From NCBI GenBank assembly GCA_003506895.1, contig DNXO01000084.1, positions 1 through 20,799 of the forward strand: DNA of 20,799 nt, read 5' to 3'. The notes beneath the pieces are model-generated. The model saw only the letters and a program-made list of their open reading frames with translations. It was not told the DNA's origin and made no database searches. The translations under genes and the position numbers were made by a program. The stretch comes from Acetobacteraceae bacterium. Its GTDB lineage: Bacteria; Pseudomonadota; Alphaproteobacteria; Acetobacterales; Acetobacteraceae. The stretch's first letter is position 1, and the number at the start of each line of letters is the position of its first letter. Shown here one piece after another: positions 15,201 through 18,784 of this stretch.

Positions 15201-17517
15201 AGGAGGGAGTGGCCACCTCGGTGGCGGCGGCGGCGCTGGCCTTGGTGGCGGCCTGCTTGTCGGCCAGGATGCCAATGTCGCGCTGACGAATGTCACTTTC
15301 TCCAACGACGCCGCGACGGGTGGTGCCGGTGGCGCGACGGGTGGCGTCGGTTACGCCGGGGGTGGTGGCCTTGGGGGCGCGGGTGGCGCTGGCGGAACCG
15401 TGCCGGTCGCCGGTTTTCCGAAAAACCTGCCGCTAGGCGGCGGCGGCGGTGGTGGCGTCGGCGGCACGGCATCCGGAGCGCCCGGATACGTCAACGGCTA
15501 CGCGCCGGGCTGGACTGGCCCGAACGGGTATTACTACCCCACCTTCGGCGCTGTTGGTTCGCCCGGCAGCGGCATCGTGGTTGGCGGAGCCAGCGGCGGA
15601 TCGGCACTGGTCGGCAGCTACGGCGGCTATATCGGCGGAAATCAAGGCGGTGGCGGCGCGGCGTATTCCGGCGGCGGCGTCGGTGGCAATAATCAGGGCG
15701 TTGCTAACGGAGCCGGCGGCTTCGGCGGCGGTGGCGGCGGTGGCGGCGGTGGCGGTGGCGGTGGCGCGGGCGGCTTCGGCGGTGGCGGTGGAGCGGGTCT
15801 CGTGGGCGGCGCCGGTGCCTTCGGCGGCGGCGGCGGTGGGGGCCAGACCGGCGATGCGTCAGGCGGGTTCGGGGCTGGTAGCGGCGGGACGGGCGGTGGC
15901 GGTGGGCTGGGGGCCGGCGGCGCCGTGTTCGTCCAACAAGGCGGCACATTGACGGTCATCGGTGGTGGCGAAAGCGGCGGTTCCGCGACTGGAGGGCAGG
16001 GTGGTGCGGGTGGCACTGCCGGTGCGGGACTGGGCGCCGGACTGTTCCTTCAAGGCAACCAGACCATCACGCTGCGGGCCGATCCCGGTAGTCCCCTGAC
16101 AATCACCGACGGTATCGCCGATCAGGCTGGGTCTGGTGGCAGCGGCGCGGGCCAGTTGCTGGTCGCCGGTTCGGGAACCGTGACACTTCAGGCCGCCAGC
16201 ACCTTCACCGGGGGTGTCTTGTTGCAAGGCGGCACGCTGGAGTTGGGCAATTCGGCCGCGGCCGGCAGCGGAACGATCGATTTTACCGGCGGCGCGGCGA
16301 CGCTGCGCATTGATGGCGGCAATCTGCCAGCCAACGTGATCGCCGGATTTGCGCCAGGTGATTCGATCGACCTCGCGGGTATCCCGTTCAACGCCACCGA
16401 CACGGTGAATTACGATACCGGCACGGGCACGCTGGCGATCGAGAATGGCACCACCACCGTAGCACAACTCTCGCTTGACGCGGGCAGTATCGGGGCGGGG
16501 AGCAAATTCCAGATCGCGAACGAAAGCGGCGGTGGAAGTGGTGTTACCGTAACGAGTGAAATACCCTGCTTCCTGGCCGGAACGATGATCCTGACGGATC
16601 GGGGGGAGGTCCCGGTTCAGGATCTGACGATCGGTGAGAAGGTCATAACCGTATCGGGCATGGCGAAGCCGATCATCTGGATCGGTTCGGGGCAGGTATC
16701 CGTGTCACCCGCTCGTCGCTGCGCCGCCACGCCCGTCATTGTCCGTAAAGGCGCACTGGCCGACAACGTGCCGCATCGTGATCTTCGGATTACCAAGGCG
16801 CATGCGCTCTTCATCGCCGGCGTACTGATCCCGGCGGATTGTCTGGTCAATTATCGCTCTATCCAATGGGATGACCAGATCGGCCACGTCAGGTTCTTTC
16901 ACATCGAACTGGCAGACCATGACGTGCTGTATGCCGACGGTGCGCCTGCCGAAACCTATCGAGACGATGGCAATCGGGACCAGTTCCAGAACAGGAACGC
17001 CGATTGGAGCCAGCCTCCAAAGCCAAGCTGTGCGGATGTACTCACCGGTGGGCCGATTGTTGACGCGGTATGGCGGCAACTTCTCGATCGGGCCGGACCG
17101 AGGCCGGGACTTCGCCTTACGGATGATGCCGACCTGCATCTGCTCGTTGACGGGAAGCGGGTGGACGGAACATCACGCCGGAATGGCGACTATGAGTTTG
17201 ATCTGCCAGTGCAGCCGGGCGAGGTGCGGGTGATGTCACGTGCCGGATCGCCGGCGGAACTCGGTCTGGGGCGGGATTCGCGCCTGTTGGGTGTCTGTCT
17301 ACGTCACGTCGCTGTGTCGGGGGGGCGGCAAATTCGCATGCTCGATGCATCGGACGATGCGCTGACCGAGGGCTTTCACGCATTCGAACCCGATAGGGGT
17401 CAGCGATGGACCGACGGTGACGCGAAACTGCCAGATGGATTGTTCCAGGACGCTGATGGGCACATGCAACTGGTGCTGTCTGTCTGCGGCGTGCTGCAAT
17501 ATCCGCTTTTCGGATAG
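289..17517 (+). CDS. Giant repetitive secreted/surface protein: glycine-rich beta-helix modules, PATR array, C-terminal Hint_2 domain
   Basis: One unbroken frame of 5742 codons starts at GTG and ends in TAG. Domain order by residue: modules 1-3 at 6-617, 618-1157 and 1158-1714; module 4 at 1715-4872, with a long array of autotransporter-associated beta-strand repeats at about 2135-4784; module 5 at 4873-5420; Hint_2 domain from Cys5427 to about 5565; conserved tail to 5742. The repeats resemble those of adhesins and matrix proteins that fold as right-handed beta-helices. There is no signal peptide, no membrane segment and no C-terminal autotransporter barrel, so this is not a classical type V protein. 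By eye I find no cysteine before the Hint Cys5427, and Lys is scarce, as is common in exported repeat proteins. Repeats are well kept in protein but vary in codon choice, and no frameshift occurs over 17 kb, so the gene is probably functional. A role in adhesion, aggregation or matrix is inference; the Hint call is firm. Confidence 0.93.
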   Translation: MPQTTFTVGSQAELNAAIASIDAGGANAGAFAYTITFANTILLSTDLNAINLLSGASLTIQGGSHSLDGGTTSSGLFVQSGKVTVDNLTIVNATARGGAGGSGTYGGGGGAGLGGGLFVGTAANVTLNNVAFSADGAVGGSGGASENGVRGGGGGGGMGGAGGNSLTSTSYGGGGGGGGGGLGNAANGGASGFRKFKSTILGLGNYYGGSGIGGSTGIGAGAASGAAGGNQSYQLWSNFGGIPFIKVSWNANGGSGGSAGGGGGGGADMAAGGGGGIGGTNGQSGQYFTGYAIPPDALTQTPGIKGGTTVLSAVGGTGGFGGGGGGASDYSTGTVKPAGGAGGFGGAGGGGYVGGAGGFGGGGGGGSPGTNGIFGAGGFGAGSAGQSGGGGLGAGGAIFVQAGGSLTFGTGTISNVGAQGGAGGTGVGPAGANGSGFGSALFVQGGGAINLDPVGGRLVIDGSVADQNGSLSGYTADAVSLVIQGGTVELGGVNTYTGGTTIEAGAALQIDGGATAGSGTIAFAGNAAKLMIAGGTMPLAAIGGLAAGDTIDLLNLAPGVSFASLNAGNVLSVVTTSGTVSLQLAGTASSRRGDPLQETADGSGGTNLTLLAPGTTQFTVTTESDVNTVLNFIDAGGLGARSQTAYTITFGTMTNNTMSLTTDMDAINLMSGSSLTIIGGGGIIDGGYSAGTAGSGTRGFFVDNGAVTIQNLTIRNAAARGGAGGSGAQGGGGGMGAGGGLFIAATGTVTLSGVSFSNDVAIGGAGGAPTATAGEGGGGGMGGAGGSVTDGYGGGGGIGSGATGGGDSSSQGGSGVVLGAASAGYASNGATDLAGGLYGGGGSGSATRYGRAGGGGVGGGGASGNGGVGGFGGGSAGSARPSGYYGGFGGGGGGGSYGGFGGGDGGGAGYGGNQATHLGFGGGLGGSVGSLRGGGGGLGAGGDIFVQQGGSLIIQGSTLTSGGVTGGAPGAGGTAGGAFGSGLFIQGNQSVTLQANVGQVVTIASGIADETGSISTTTGQAGRLIVQGGGTVKLTGSSTFTGGTTVGAGTTLEIGSAGAGTGTIDLAGVSETLKIDGTIMPTNTIAGFLVGEVIDLANLPTVGNSGAVDASGNLSIATTTGTVVLHLALTGPIPSIAVASDGNGGTNVTMRSPGQTSFEASTETDLNAALSVIDIGGANAKANTAYTLTLDSSLINLASDLDAINLMAGSSLTIVGNGGTIDGGFNTGVTGSGTRGFFVYSGAVSIQNLTIQNAVARGGAGGSGYRAGGGGAGLGGGLFIASGGSVALSGVQFTNDVAIGGAGGLGGSGFAGGGGGLGGAGGNNGGGGGGVGSGATGGDGPGAYNGGAGIILGASGGGTGLTSSHVATSGGVSGGGGGGGRFGGGGGVGGTAANNTSTGGYGRFGGGSAGYAGDNNYSTQRGEYRPGGGFGGGGGGFAYSGWGGGGGGGNGHVVFNASGFGGGNGSVSYQGSGALGGGGGLGAGGDIFVQQGGSLTIGTGTLSGGSVQGGAAGGGARPGGGGYAFGGGIFVENLSGATSHLTFAPAIGQTLTVADVIADQPGSTEPNYSNVGGSAVGLVINGGGTVKLGASGNDYSGGTTIQAGSTLEIASGAKAGGGAIAFTAGSTGTLLLDGTIMPANTITGFAAGDTIDLRGVTSPDSFAVLNTADQLSIATSTTSQTLQLSGTYVPQPFVLSSDGAGGTLITLSPAASTGFTVSTASDLSQVISFIDAGGADSAINTAYTIDIVAPGGTLDLTGDLNAINLAAGSSLTIVGNAGTIDGGYQAGVAGSGNRALMVLAGTVTIDDLTIRNAVARGGSGGSGRYGGGGGLGAGGGLFVGSAANVTLNGVYLTGDAAIGGAGGAGSGSAGAGGGGGMGGAGGNAATGFQGQTGDGGGGGIGASATGSNGAGVGAGSGIVPGAAGGGTSYQYSSSGLRDPFLGGTNGGGGAGGIFAGGGGINGYHGYGDLFTSFQHYSGAGGFGGGSAGGESGYSGFGGGLGGGGYFRQRPQAGFGGGGGGTGSYLGGGLGGFGAGNGGSAPANGSAGGGGGLGAGGGIFVQQGGSVVIGAGSISGGSAVGGTAGAGTATGAAGSAFGAGIFVQNGNITFDPAAGKTIAVGDVIADQSSSGGTSGVVVNGPGTVILSARNTYAGTTRVDAGTLELAGDISQLQGNIVDNATLVFAQVGDVEFGHVISGTGTVVQQDTGTVTLSGSEAFTGGATIGAGVLAFTGNTTGVAGNVVDNSALLFAQAADSSFAGLLSGQGTLAQQGSATLTLSAANVLQGAINIASGGLAFTGDTSGLGSAIADNGTLIFAQAADSSFGGAISGGGSLIEQGSHTLTLSGTPTFSGTTTIAAGATLRLTGDTSGLGGTITNNGTLVLNQAVDGALGATIIDNGGLQFVQHVNSTFSGSIVANAGVLFYQSANSTLSGTISGSGGLTQDGGVILTISGAQTYTGGTTLNAGTLLLAAGGSLSSTGRVSVGNSATFNLAAQDETIGDLTGAGGEVALNSYNLTINTTTSDTYNGLITGTGGLTVQGTGTLTVNGTGFYTGTTTIKSGTLKTGVSGTLIGGGALVVDGGTIDLSVQGLETFGDLSGTGGTIAIGSGTMTVGTADSTTFAGVITGTGTLIEQGGGTLTLSGANPFNGSTTIDVGTLVLTGITSGMSGPILDNDALVFAQSASNAFAGTIAGSGGVTQLGSGTLTLSAANSYGGATTITSGTLELTGDTSGLTGAIVDNAALVFGQTVNASVTQAISGTGGVTQQGSATLTLNAAETYTGSTTVDSGTLVLGASGTLVSGGTLVINGGTFDTGGQSLTIGDLSGSGGTLLISGGTLTVGTADSTLYAGAVSGSGALDKQGTGTLTLAGAVSYSLGTRIDAGTLTFAGDTSGLGGAIVDDAAVAFAQASSSLFAGVISGTGGVTQQGSATLTLSGANTYGGATTITSGTLALSGDASQLSGPIVDNAALVFTQAASDGIAAVISGSGGVTQQGSATLTLSAAETYTGATTVRSGTLLLGAAGSLASGGALVINGGTFDTAGKNLTVGDLSGTGGSLLLSNGTITLGTAASTRYAGGITGDGALVKQGAGTLTLAGGLSYAGIIEVDAGTLTLAGDTSQRSGGIVDNSALAFAQTANSSLSSVISGSGGLIQSGSAILTLGTAETYTNGTTIDSGTLRLGSGASLDSTGAVVMNGGTFDPGGQNETIGDLSGTGDIILTSGATLTINETGNTTFAGAISGYGGLVMQGGGTLTLSGASTYHGGVTTISSGTLVLTGDTSQLGGSIVDNAALIFAPAGVDSLGTTISGGVAISGSGSITVGSGTLQLSGDISGFSGQIIDDATLAFTRLSDSSVSAVISGTGGVTQQGWATLTLSAAETYTGATEVDAGNLVLGSGGSLSSVSALVVNNGAFGLGGNNQTIGDLSGTGGAINLGSGTLTAGTANSTTFDGMITGSGGLVKQGTGTLTLTSYVGYTGPTTILGGTLDLSGNTSQLSGDMADGGALVFSQPFDSAYSGTISGSGGVTQDGSATLTLSGANTYSGPTTIMQGSLVVTGDTSLLSGNVVDNAALTFAQSGNSSLSGVISGSGHVTQAGAGTLTLGAAETYTGGTEIDSGTLALATGASLASGGSLALNGGTFDLGNQNEVLGEVNGAGAIMLGAGTLTLGTANDTALAAVMSGAGGLVKQGTGTVTVSGANTYQGDTTVDAGTLILAGDLSGTGSNIQNAGTLVFATDSTSFSGNIVNTDSVVFDQTGGDSAYAGAISGTGGLTQQGANTLTLSGTDTATGGITIASGALQLTGAALEYAGSVTDTATLLFQSDSNASFAGTITGTGGVTVSGTADLTLTGVQGYTGGTDLESGHVLLGTGASLAAAGALTINGGTFDLGNQNETIGDLNGGGGTIELGTGTLFFGTGGTTDFSGAIHGGSGGLFLQGGGTSTFDGTLDLGGTITIDPSTLVFTGDTSNITGEIVDDGALIFAQVANSALPATITGVGSVTQQGSGTLTLSGNNSYSGLTTISSGTLLLEGDTSQLTGNIADDGALIFGQSSDSQYGGTISGAGGVTQDGSGTLTLSGNNTYLGATTITLGTLRFTGDTSHLGAIVDNGALTLGQAADDVLSGAISGSGSVIDSGNGTLTLNAVETYTGATTIDSGTLLLGAGASLNGSGQVVLNGGTLDLGGQNETIGDLSGTAGGVVLGVGTLTLDTSNAGTLAAVISGSGALHIQGSGTLTLAAADTYTGGTEIDSGTLRLGAGVDLAGPLVLNGGTFDLGNQDQTLDGVSGTGGVIALGTATLTLSAGGTLDLAAVVSGTGGLIKQGSGTVTLGGVNTYAGDTVIDAGLLVLAADTTGLGGGILNDGSVVFDQAGADSAFAGTISGTGGLTQIGGNTVTLSGSDIATGGITIASGALRLTGNALQSGGAFVDNASLLLAPANDTSFGGTITGIGGVVETGPASLTLTVSETYTGGTSIEGGSLVLGAGVSLAATGAVTVDSGTFALGGQNQTIGELSGSNGTIDLGSGTLTFGAGGATDFAGGIVGSGGLVFTGGGQIQFDGSLGLSGPITIGAGSMVFTGDTSGMGGAIIDNGALTFAQAGDGLFAGPISGTGNVVQAGAGTLTLSGAESFTGGITASAGGTLKLSGDTSQLGGGIDDRSSVIFEQGIDSSFAGVISGTGNVIQNGSGTLTLSGASTYSGSTSILNGALVLTADAINSSQSSSIIDDSHLIVDPGSSTVYLPSISGTGDVTIDATGGGSVYLLGGTEIYSLATTIDSGTLGFFSNITVTGPISFGGSAPAVLEMFGNNLPTGTLGGFTPYDIVNLAGYALVPGSVAVGAGDVLTLQVTGGTTVALQLQNVAVGTVFNVAPGVEFGSNIALAATSFDVATQAQLAFALQAVGIGGVDSLAGTSYVINIDANLTGTNALTADLPTISLASGDTLTIQGGGHTIDANLAARGLLALSGTVDISNLTIANALATGGSGGSGHLGGGGGAGLGGGLLVGQDANVALTNVTFSNDAATGGAGGATGGVGYAGGGGLGGAGGAGGTVPVAGFPKNLPLGGGGGGGVGGTASGAPGYVNGYAPGWTGPNGYYYPTFGAVGSPGSGIVVGGASGGSALVGSYGGYIGGNQGGGGAAYSGGGVGGNNQGVANGAGGFGGGGGGGGGGGGGGAGGFGGGGGAGLVGGAGAFGGGGGGGQTGDASGGFGAGSGGTGGGGGLGAGGAVFVQQGGTLTVIGGGESGGSATGGQGGAGGTAGAGLGAGLFLQGNQTITLRADPGSPLTITDGIADQAGSGGSGAGQLLVAGSGTVTLQAASTFTGGVLLQGGTLELGNSAAAGSGTIDFTGGAATLRIDGGNLPANVIAGFAPGDSIDLAGIPFNATDTVNYDTGTGTLAIENGTTTVAQLSLDAGSIGAGSKFQIANESGGGSGVTVTSEIPCFLAGTMILTDRGEVPVQDLTIGEKVITVSGMAKPIIWIGSGQVSVSPARRCAATPVIVRKGALADNVPHRDLRITKAHALFIAGVLIPADCLVNYRSIQWDDQIGHVRFFHIELADHDVLYADGAPAETYRDDGNRDQFQNRNADWSQPPKPSCADVLTGGPIVDAVWRQLLDRAGPRPGLRLTDDADLHLLVDGKRVDGTSRRNGDYEFDLPVQPGEVRVMSRAGSPAELGLGRDSRLLGVCLRHVAVSGGRQIRMLDASDDALTEGFHAFEPDRGQRWTDGDAKLPDGLFQDADGHMQLVLSVCGVLQYPLFG
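304..2139 (+). repeat. Module 1 of the giant protein (residues 6-617)
   Basis: It opens with FTVGSQAELNAAIASIDAGG, followed by a DLNAINLLSG core, a beta-helix-like NLTIVNA...GGGLFVG...VTLNNVAFS segment, and a long glycine-rich stretch. A GGGGLGAGGAIFVQAGGSLT anchor sits near 1459. One PATR (GGTVELGGVNTYTGGTT, about 1741) follows, then a cap with GDTIDLLNL and ADGSGGTNLTLL. This module has an unusual insert at about 868-1050 that is rich in aromatic and basic residues (FRKFKS, YQLWSNF, FIKVSW) and is absent from the other copies. Confidence 0.85.
2140..3759 (+). repeat. Module 2 of the giant protein (residues 618-1157)
   Basis: It repeats the module 1 order: FTVTTESDVN start, DMDAINLMSGSSLTI core, NLTIRNAAARGGAGGSG beta-helix segment, glycine-rich loops with a GSGVVLGAAS anchor near 2725, LGAGGDIFVQQGGSLII near 3100, one PATR (GGTVKLTGSSTFTGGTT), and a cap with EVIDLANL and SDGNGGTNVTM. 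The spacing to module 1 is 612 residues; the length difference lies mainly in the glycine-rich part. Confidence 0.85.
3760..5430 (+). repeat. Module 3 of the giant protein (residues 1158-1714)
   Basis: The order is FEASTETDLNAALSVIDIGG start, DLDAINLMAGSSLTIVG core, NLTIQNAVARGGAGGSG segment, glycine-rich loops with GAGIILGASGGG near 4327, LGAGGDIFVQQGGSLTIG near 4735, one PATR (GGTVKLGASGNDYSGGTT) and a cap with GDTIDLRGV and SDGAGGTLITL. Modules 2 and 3 are the most alike in the N-cap. Confidence 0.85.
11101..12170 (+). repeat. Internal segmental duplication, copy A
   Basis: Five consecutive PATR units here (beta, alpha, alpha, beta, alpha) match five consecutive units at 12994-14000 in the same order. 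They share distinctive variants not seen elsewhere in the array: GGTEIDSGTL, VVFDQTGGDSAYAG, a TATGGITIASGAL unit lacking the usual NTY, and a LFLQGGG...FDG unit. Offset between copies is about 1833-1893 nt. Copy A has an additional short strand pair (about 11454-11520). Confidence 0.7.
12994..14000 (+). repeat. Internal segmental duplication, copy B
   Basis: This is the counterpart of 11101-12170, with GGTEIDSGTL, VVFDQAGADSAFAG, IATGGITIASGAL and a LVFTGGG...FDGSL unit in the same order. Many codons differ, so the duplication is old or has been followed by drift under protein-level constraint. Confidence 0.7.
14905..16548 (+). repeat. Module 5 of the giant protein (residues 4873-5420)
   Basis: It begins FDVATQAQLAFALQAVGIGG and is the most divergent copy. 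It keeps NLTIANALATGGSGGSG, GGGLLVGQDANVALTNVTFS, GSGIVVGGASGG near 15565, LGAGGAVFVQQGGTLTV near 15910, a single PATR (GTVTLQAASTFTGG) and a cap with GDSIDLAGI. Its glycine-rich part has a Tyr/Pro-rich insert (GYAPGW, GYYYPTF, about 15500-15550). It leads directly into the Hint domain. Confidence 0.8.
15724..15765 (+). repeat. GGC/GGT microsatellite coding for 14 consecutive glycines
   Basis: Fourteen glycine codons in a row, alternating GGC and GGT, lie in the glycine-rich part of module 5. It is the longest pure polyglycine run in the protein. Because the unit is 3 nt (or 6 nt), slippage would change length without breaking the frame. Confidence 0.9.
16567..16983 (+). other. Hint_2 (hedgehog/intein-type) domain, residues 5427 to about 5565
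   Basis: The domain starts CFLAGTMILTDRGEVPVQDL, with the Cys that is the nucleophile in Hint folds. It continues through VITVSG...IIWIGSGQV and a block-B-like LRITKAHALFIAGVLIPAD that carries the conserved His. It ends with FFHIELADHDVLYADGAPAE and DDGNR. This layout fits Hint_2 domains of large alphaproteobacterial exported proteins. There is no C-terminal splice junction (His-Asn followed by Cys/Ser/Thr), so splicing is not expected; self-cleavage or attachment at Cys5427 is possible by analogy with hedgehog proteins. Confidence 0.88.
17104..17514 (+). other. Conserved tail after the Hint domain (residues about 5606-5742)
   Basis: About 137 residues follow the Hint domain: a DADLHLLVDGKRV strand pair, YEFDLPVQPGEVRVMSRAG, ELGLGRDSRLLGV, then EGFHAFE and RWTDGDAKLP and a final ELVL-like MQLVLSV...YPLFG. 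I recognise this as the tail that often follows Hint_2 in such proteins; the RWTDG motif is its best marker. Its function is not known to me. It could be a secretion or anchoring signal, or the part removed by Hint cleavage. Confidence 0.65.
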
Positions 17518-17620
17518 GCGTACGAACCTCGCCGGGGGGGGCGCGGCCGGCATAAAACCCATCCTTCCGGGGCCGTCATGGTGTAAGCTGCGCGCTTCAC
17601 GGTCCAAGGGCGGGCAAGAC

Positions 17621-18442
17621 GTGCAGAACGGCATACATTTTATTTCTGGCCTGCCGCGCGCGGGCTCCACATTGCTGTCCGCCTTGCTACGACAAAATCC
17701 TCGCTTTTCGGCCGGAATGACCAGCCCTGTCGGCAGCATCTTCAACGCCATGCTGGCAGTTACCAGCGCGCGCAATGAGGGGGCGGTTTTCATCGCCGAT
17801 GATCAACGGCAGCGGTTGCTGCGCGCCTGTTTCGATTCCTACTACGCCAATATTCATCCCACGCAGGTGGTGTTCGATACGAATAGACAATGGACCACCA
17901 AGCTGCCCGCGCTGGTCAGGTTGTTCCCGCGGGCAAAGGTAATCTGTTGCGTCCGTAATCCAGCCTGGGTGATTGACAGCATTGAGAACCTGATTCGCCG
18001 TAATGCCTTCGAGTTGTCGGGTATCTTCAACTTCGAACCGGGCGGCACGGTCTATTCGCGTGTGGAGGGCGTCAGCAAGGGCGACGGCATGGCTGGCTTC
18101 GCGTGGAACGCCCTGCGGGAGGCGGTGTACGGCCAGCAAGCCGACCGGCTGGTGCTGGTGCGCTATGAATCCCTTACCACCAATCCACTCGGTACCCTGG
18201 CAAGAATATACGAAGCCATCGGCGAACCGCTGTTCGCGCACGATCCCGAAAACCTCGAGGAGGCACGCGATATGCTGGAGTTCGATCTCCGCCTCGGCAC
18301 CCCGGGTCTGCATCATGTTCGCTCTGCCGTTCGGCCGGAAAAGCGGCTGACAGTCCTGCCCCCGGATTTGTTCGCGAAGTTCGAGCGGGATGCGTTTTGG
18401 GAAGACTTGACGCAAATTCCCGCATCGGTGCGGGTCATTTAG
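17621..18442 (+). CDS. Sulfotransferase (PAPS-dependent family)
   Basis: A 273-residue protein starting at GTG 17621, with a modest AAGGG 10 nt upstream. The frame is open further left, but that part overlaps the giant gene, and the conserved sequence begins with HFISGLPRAGSTLLSALLRQ at residues 6-25, so the GTG start is chosen. PRAGST (residues 12-17) is the 5'-phosphosulfate-binding loop and CVRNPAWVIDSI (Arg112) is the 3'-phosphate-binding region. VFDTNRQWTTKLP and LVRYESLTTNP are also typical of cytoplasmic bacterial sulfotransferases that move sulfate from PAPS to a hydroxyl or tyrosine. The family's length is about 270-300 residues, so this one is complete. It lies 103 bp after the giant gene in the same direction and could share its transcript. 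The substrate is unknown; the giant protein or a surface glycan are possibilities. Confidence 0.88.
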   Translation: MQNGIHFISGLPRAGSTLLSALLRQNPRFSAGMTSPVGSIFNAMLAVTSARNEGAVFIADDQRQRLLRACFDSYYANIHPTQVVFDTNRQWTTKLPALVRLFPRAKVICCVRNPAWVIDSIENLIRRNAFELSGIFNFEPGGTVYSRVEGVSKGDGMAGFAWNALREAVYGQQADRLVLVRYESLTTNPLGTLARIYEAIGEPLFAHDPENLEEARDMLEFDLRLGTPGLHHVRSAVRPEKRLTVLPPDLFAKFERDAFWEDLTQIPASVRVI

Positions 18443-18784
18443 AATTCGAAAGGAAGGCCACTCCCCCTCCCCGCCGCAATGATGTCCGATTGAGACGAAA
18501 GAAGGGATGTCTCGCTTGCGTCGCCGAAACTGGAGGACGACTGCCTTGTACCGCAAGCGAGGCATCCGGGCCGGCACGAGGGCGTGGCAGAAGATCAGAA
18601 TTGCTGAACCCGCCGAGAGAAGCCCGCCATCCCGGCGGTCTTCCGTCGTTGCCACAGCATCGCGGACGGTAACCTTTGGGGAGCCGGGATCGTACACTTC
18701 TTCAAGAATTTCGCGCTCGGCAATCAATCGGACACAGACTGCAAACTTGCGAAAATCTGCCCCTCTTGGCGCGCTTTGTCGTTG
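18443..18784. other. Convergent intergenic region, no supported gene
   Basis: This 342-bp gap lies between the sulfotransferase stop and the stop of the minus-strand exported-protein gene. Short open frames exist on both strands, but none has a recognisable product or ribosome site. The region holds a 16-bp inverted repeat (18505-18567) and a weaker 5-bp stem (CCGCC/GGCGG, about 18629-18645). No U-run that would mark an ordinary intrinsic terminator is seen. Confidence 0.6.
18505..18567 (+). repeat. 16-bp inverted repeat with 31-nt loop after the sulfotransferase gene
   Basis: GGATGTCTCGCTTGCG (18505-18520) faces CGCAAGCGAGGCATCC (18552-18567). Fifteen of 16 pairs are Watson-Crick, and the sixteenth is a U.G wobble in plus-strand RNA (A.C mismatch in minus-strand RNA), which favours a plus-strand structured transcript. 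The arms lie about 63 bp after the sulfotransferase stop. It may end or stabilise that mRNA, or belong to a small mobile or REP-like repeat. Confidence 0.6.

Noticed and set aside
289..17517. Classical autotransporter (type V)
   Set aside because: PATR repeats are present, but there is no signal peptide and the C-terminus is Hint_2 plus tail instead of a 12-strand barrel.
16567..17517. Intein capable of protein splicing
   Set aside because: Only the N-terminal Cys and block-B-like region are present; no C-terminal His-Asn junction followed by Cys/Ser/Thr extein is visible.
17417..17620. Longer N-terminus for the sulfotransferase starting at 17417
   Set aside because: It would overlap the giant gene by about 100 bp and add residues with no family similarity. 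The conserved sequence begins at HFISGLPRAGST just after the GTG at 17621.
17687..18727. Minus-strand frame of 346 codons opposite the sulfotransferase
   Set aside because: Most of it is antisense to a clear sulfotransferase, and the free part (18443-18727) has no recognisable domain or ribosome site.
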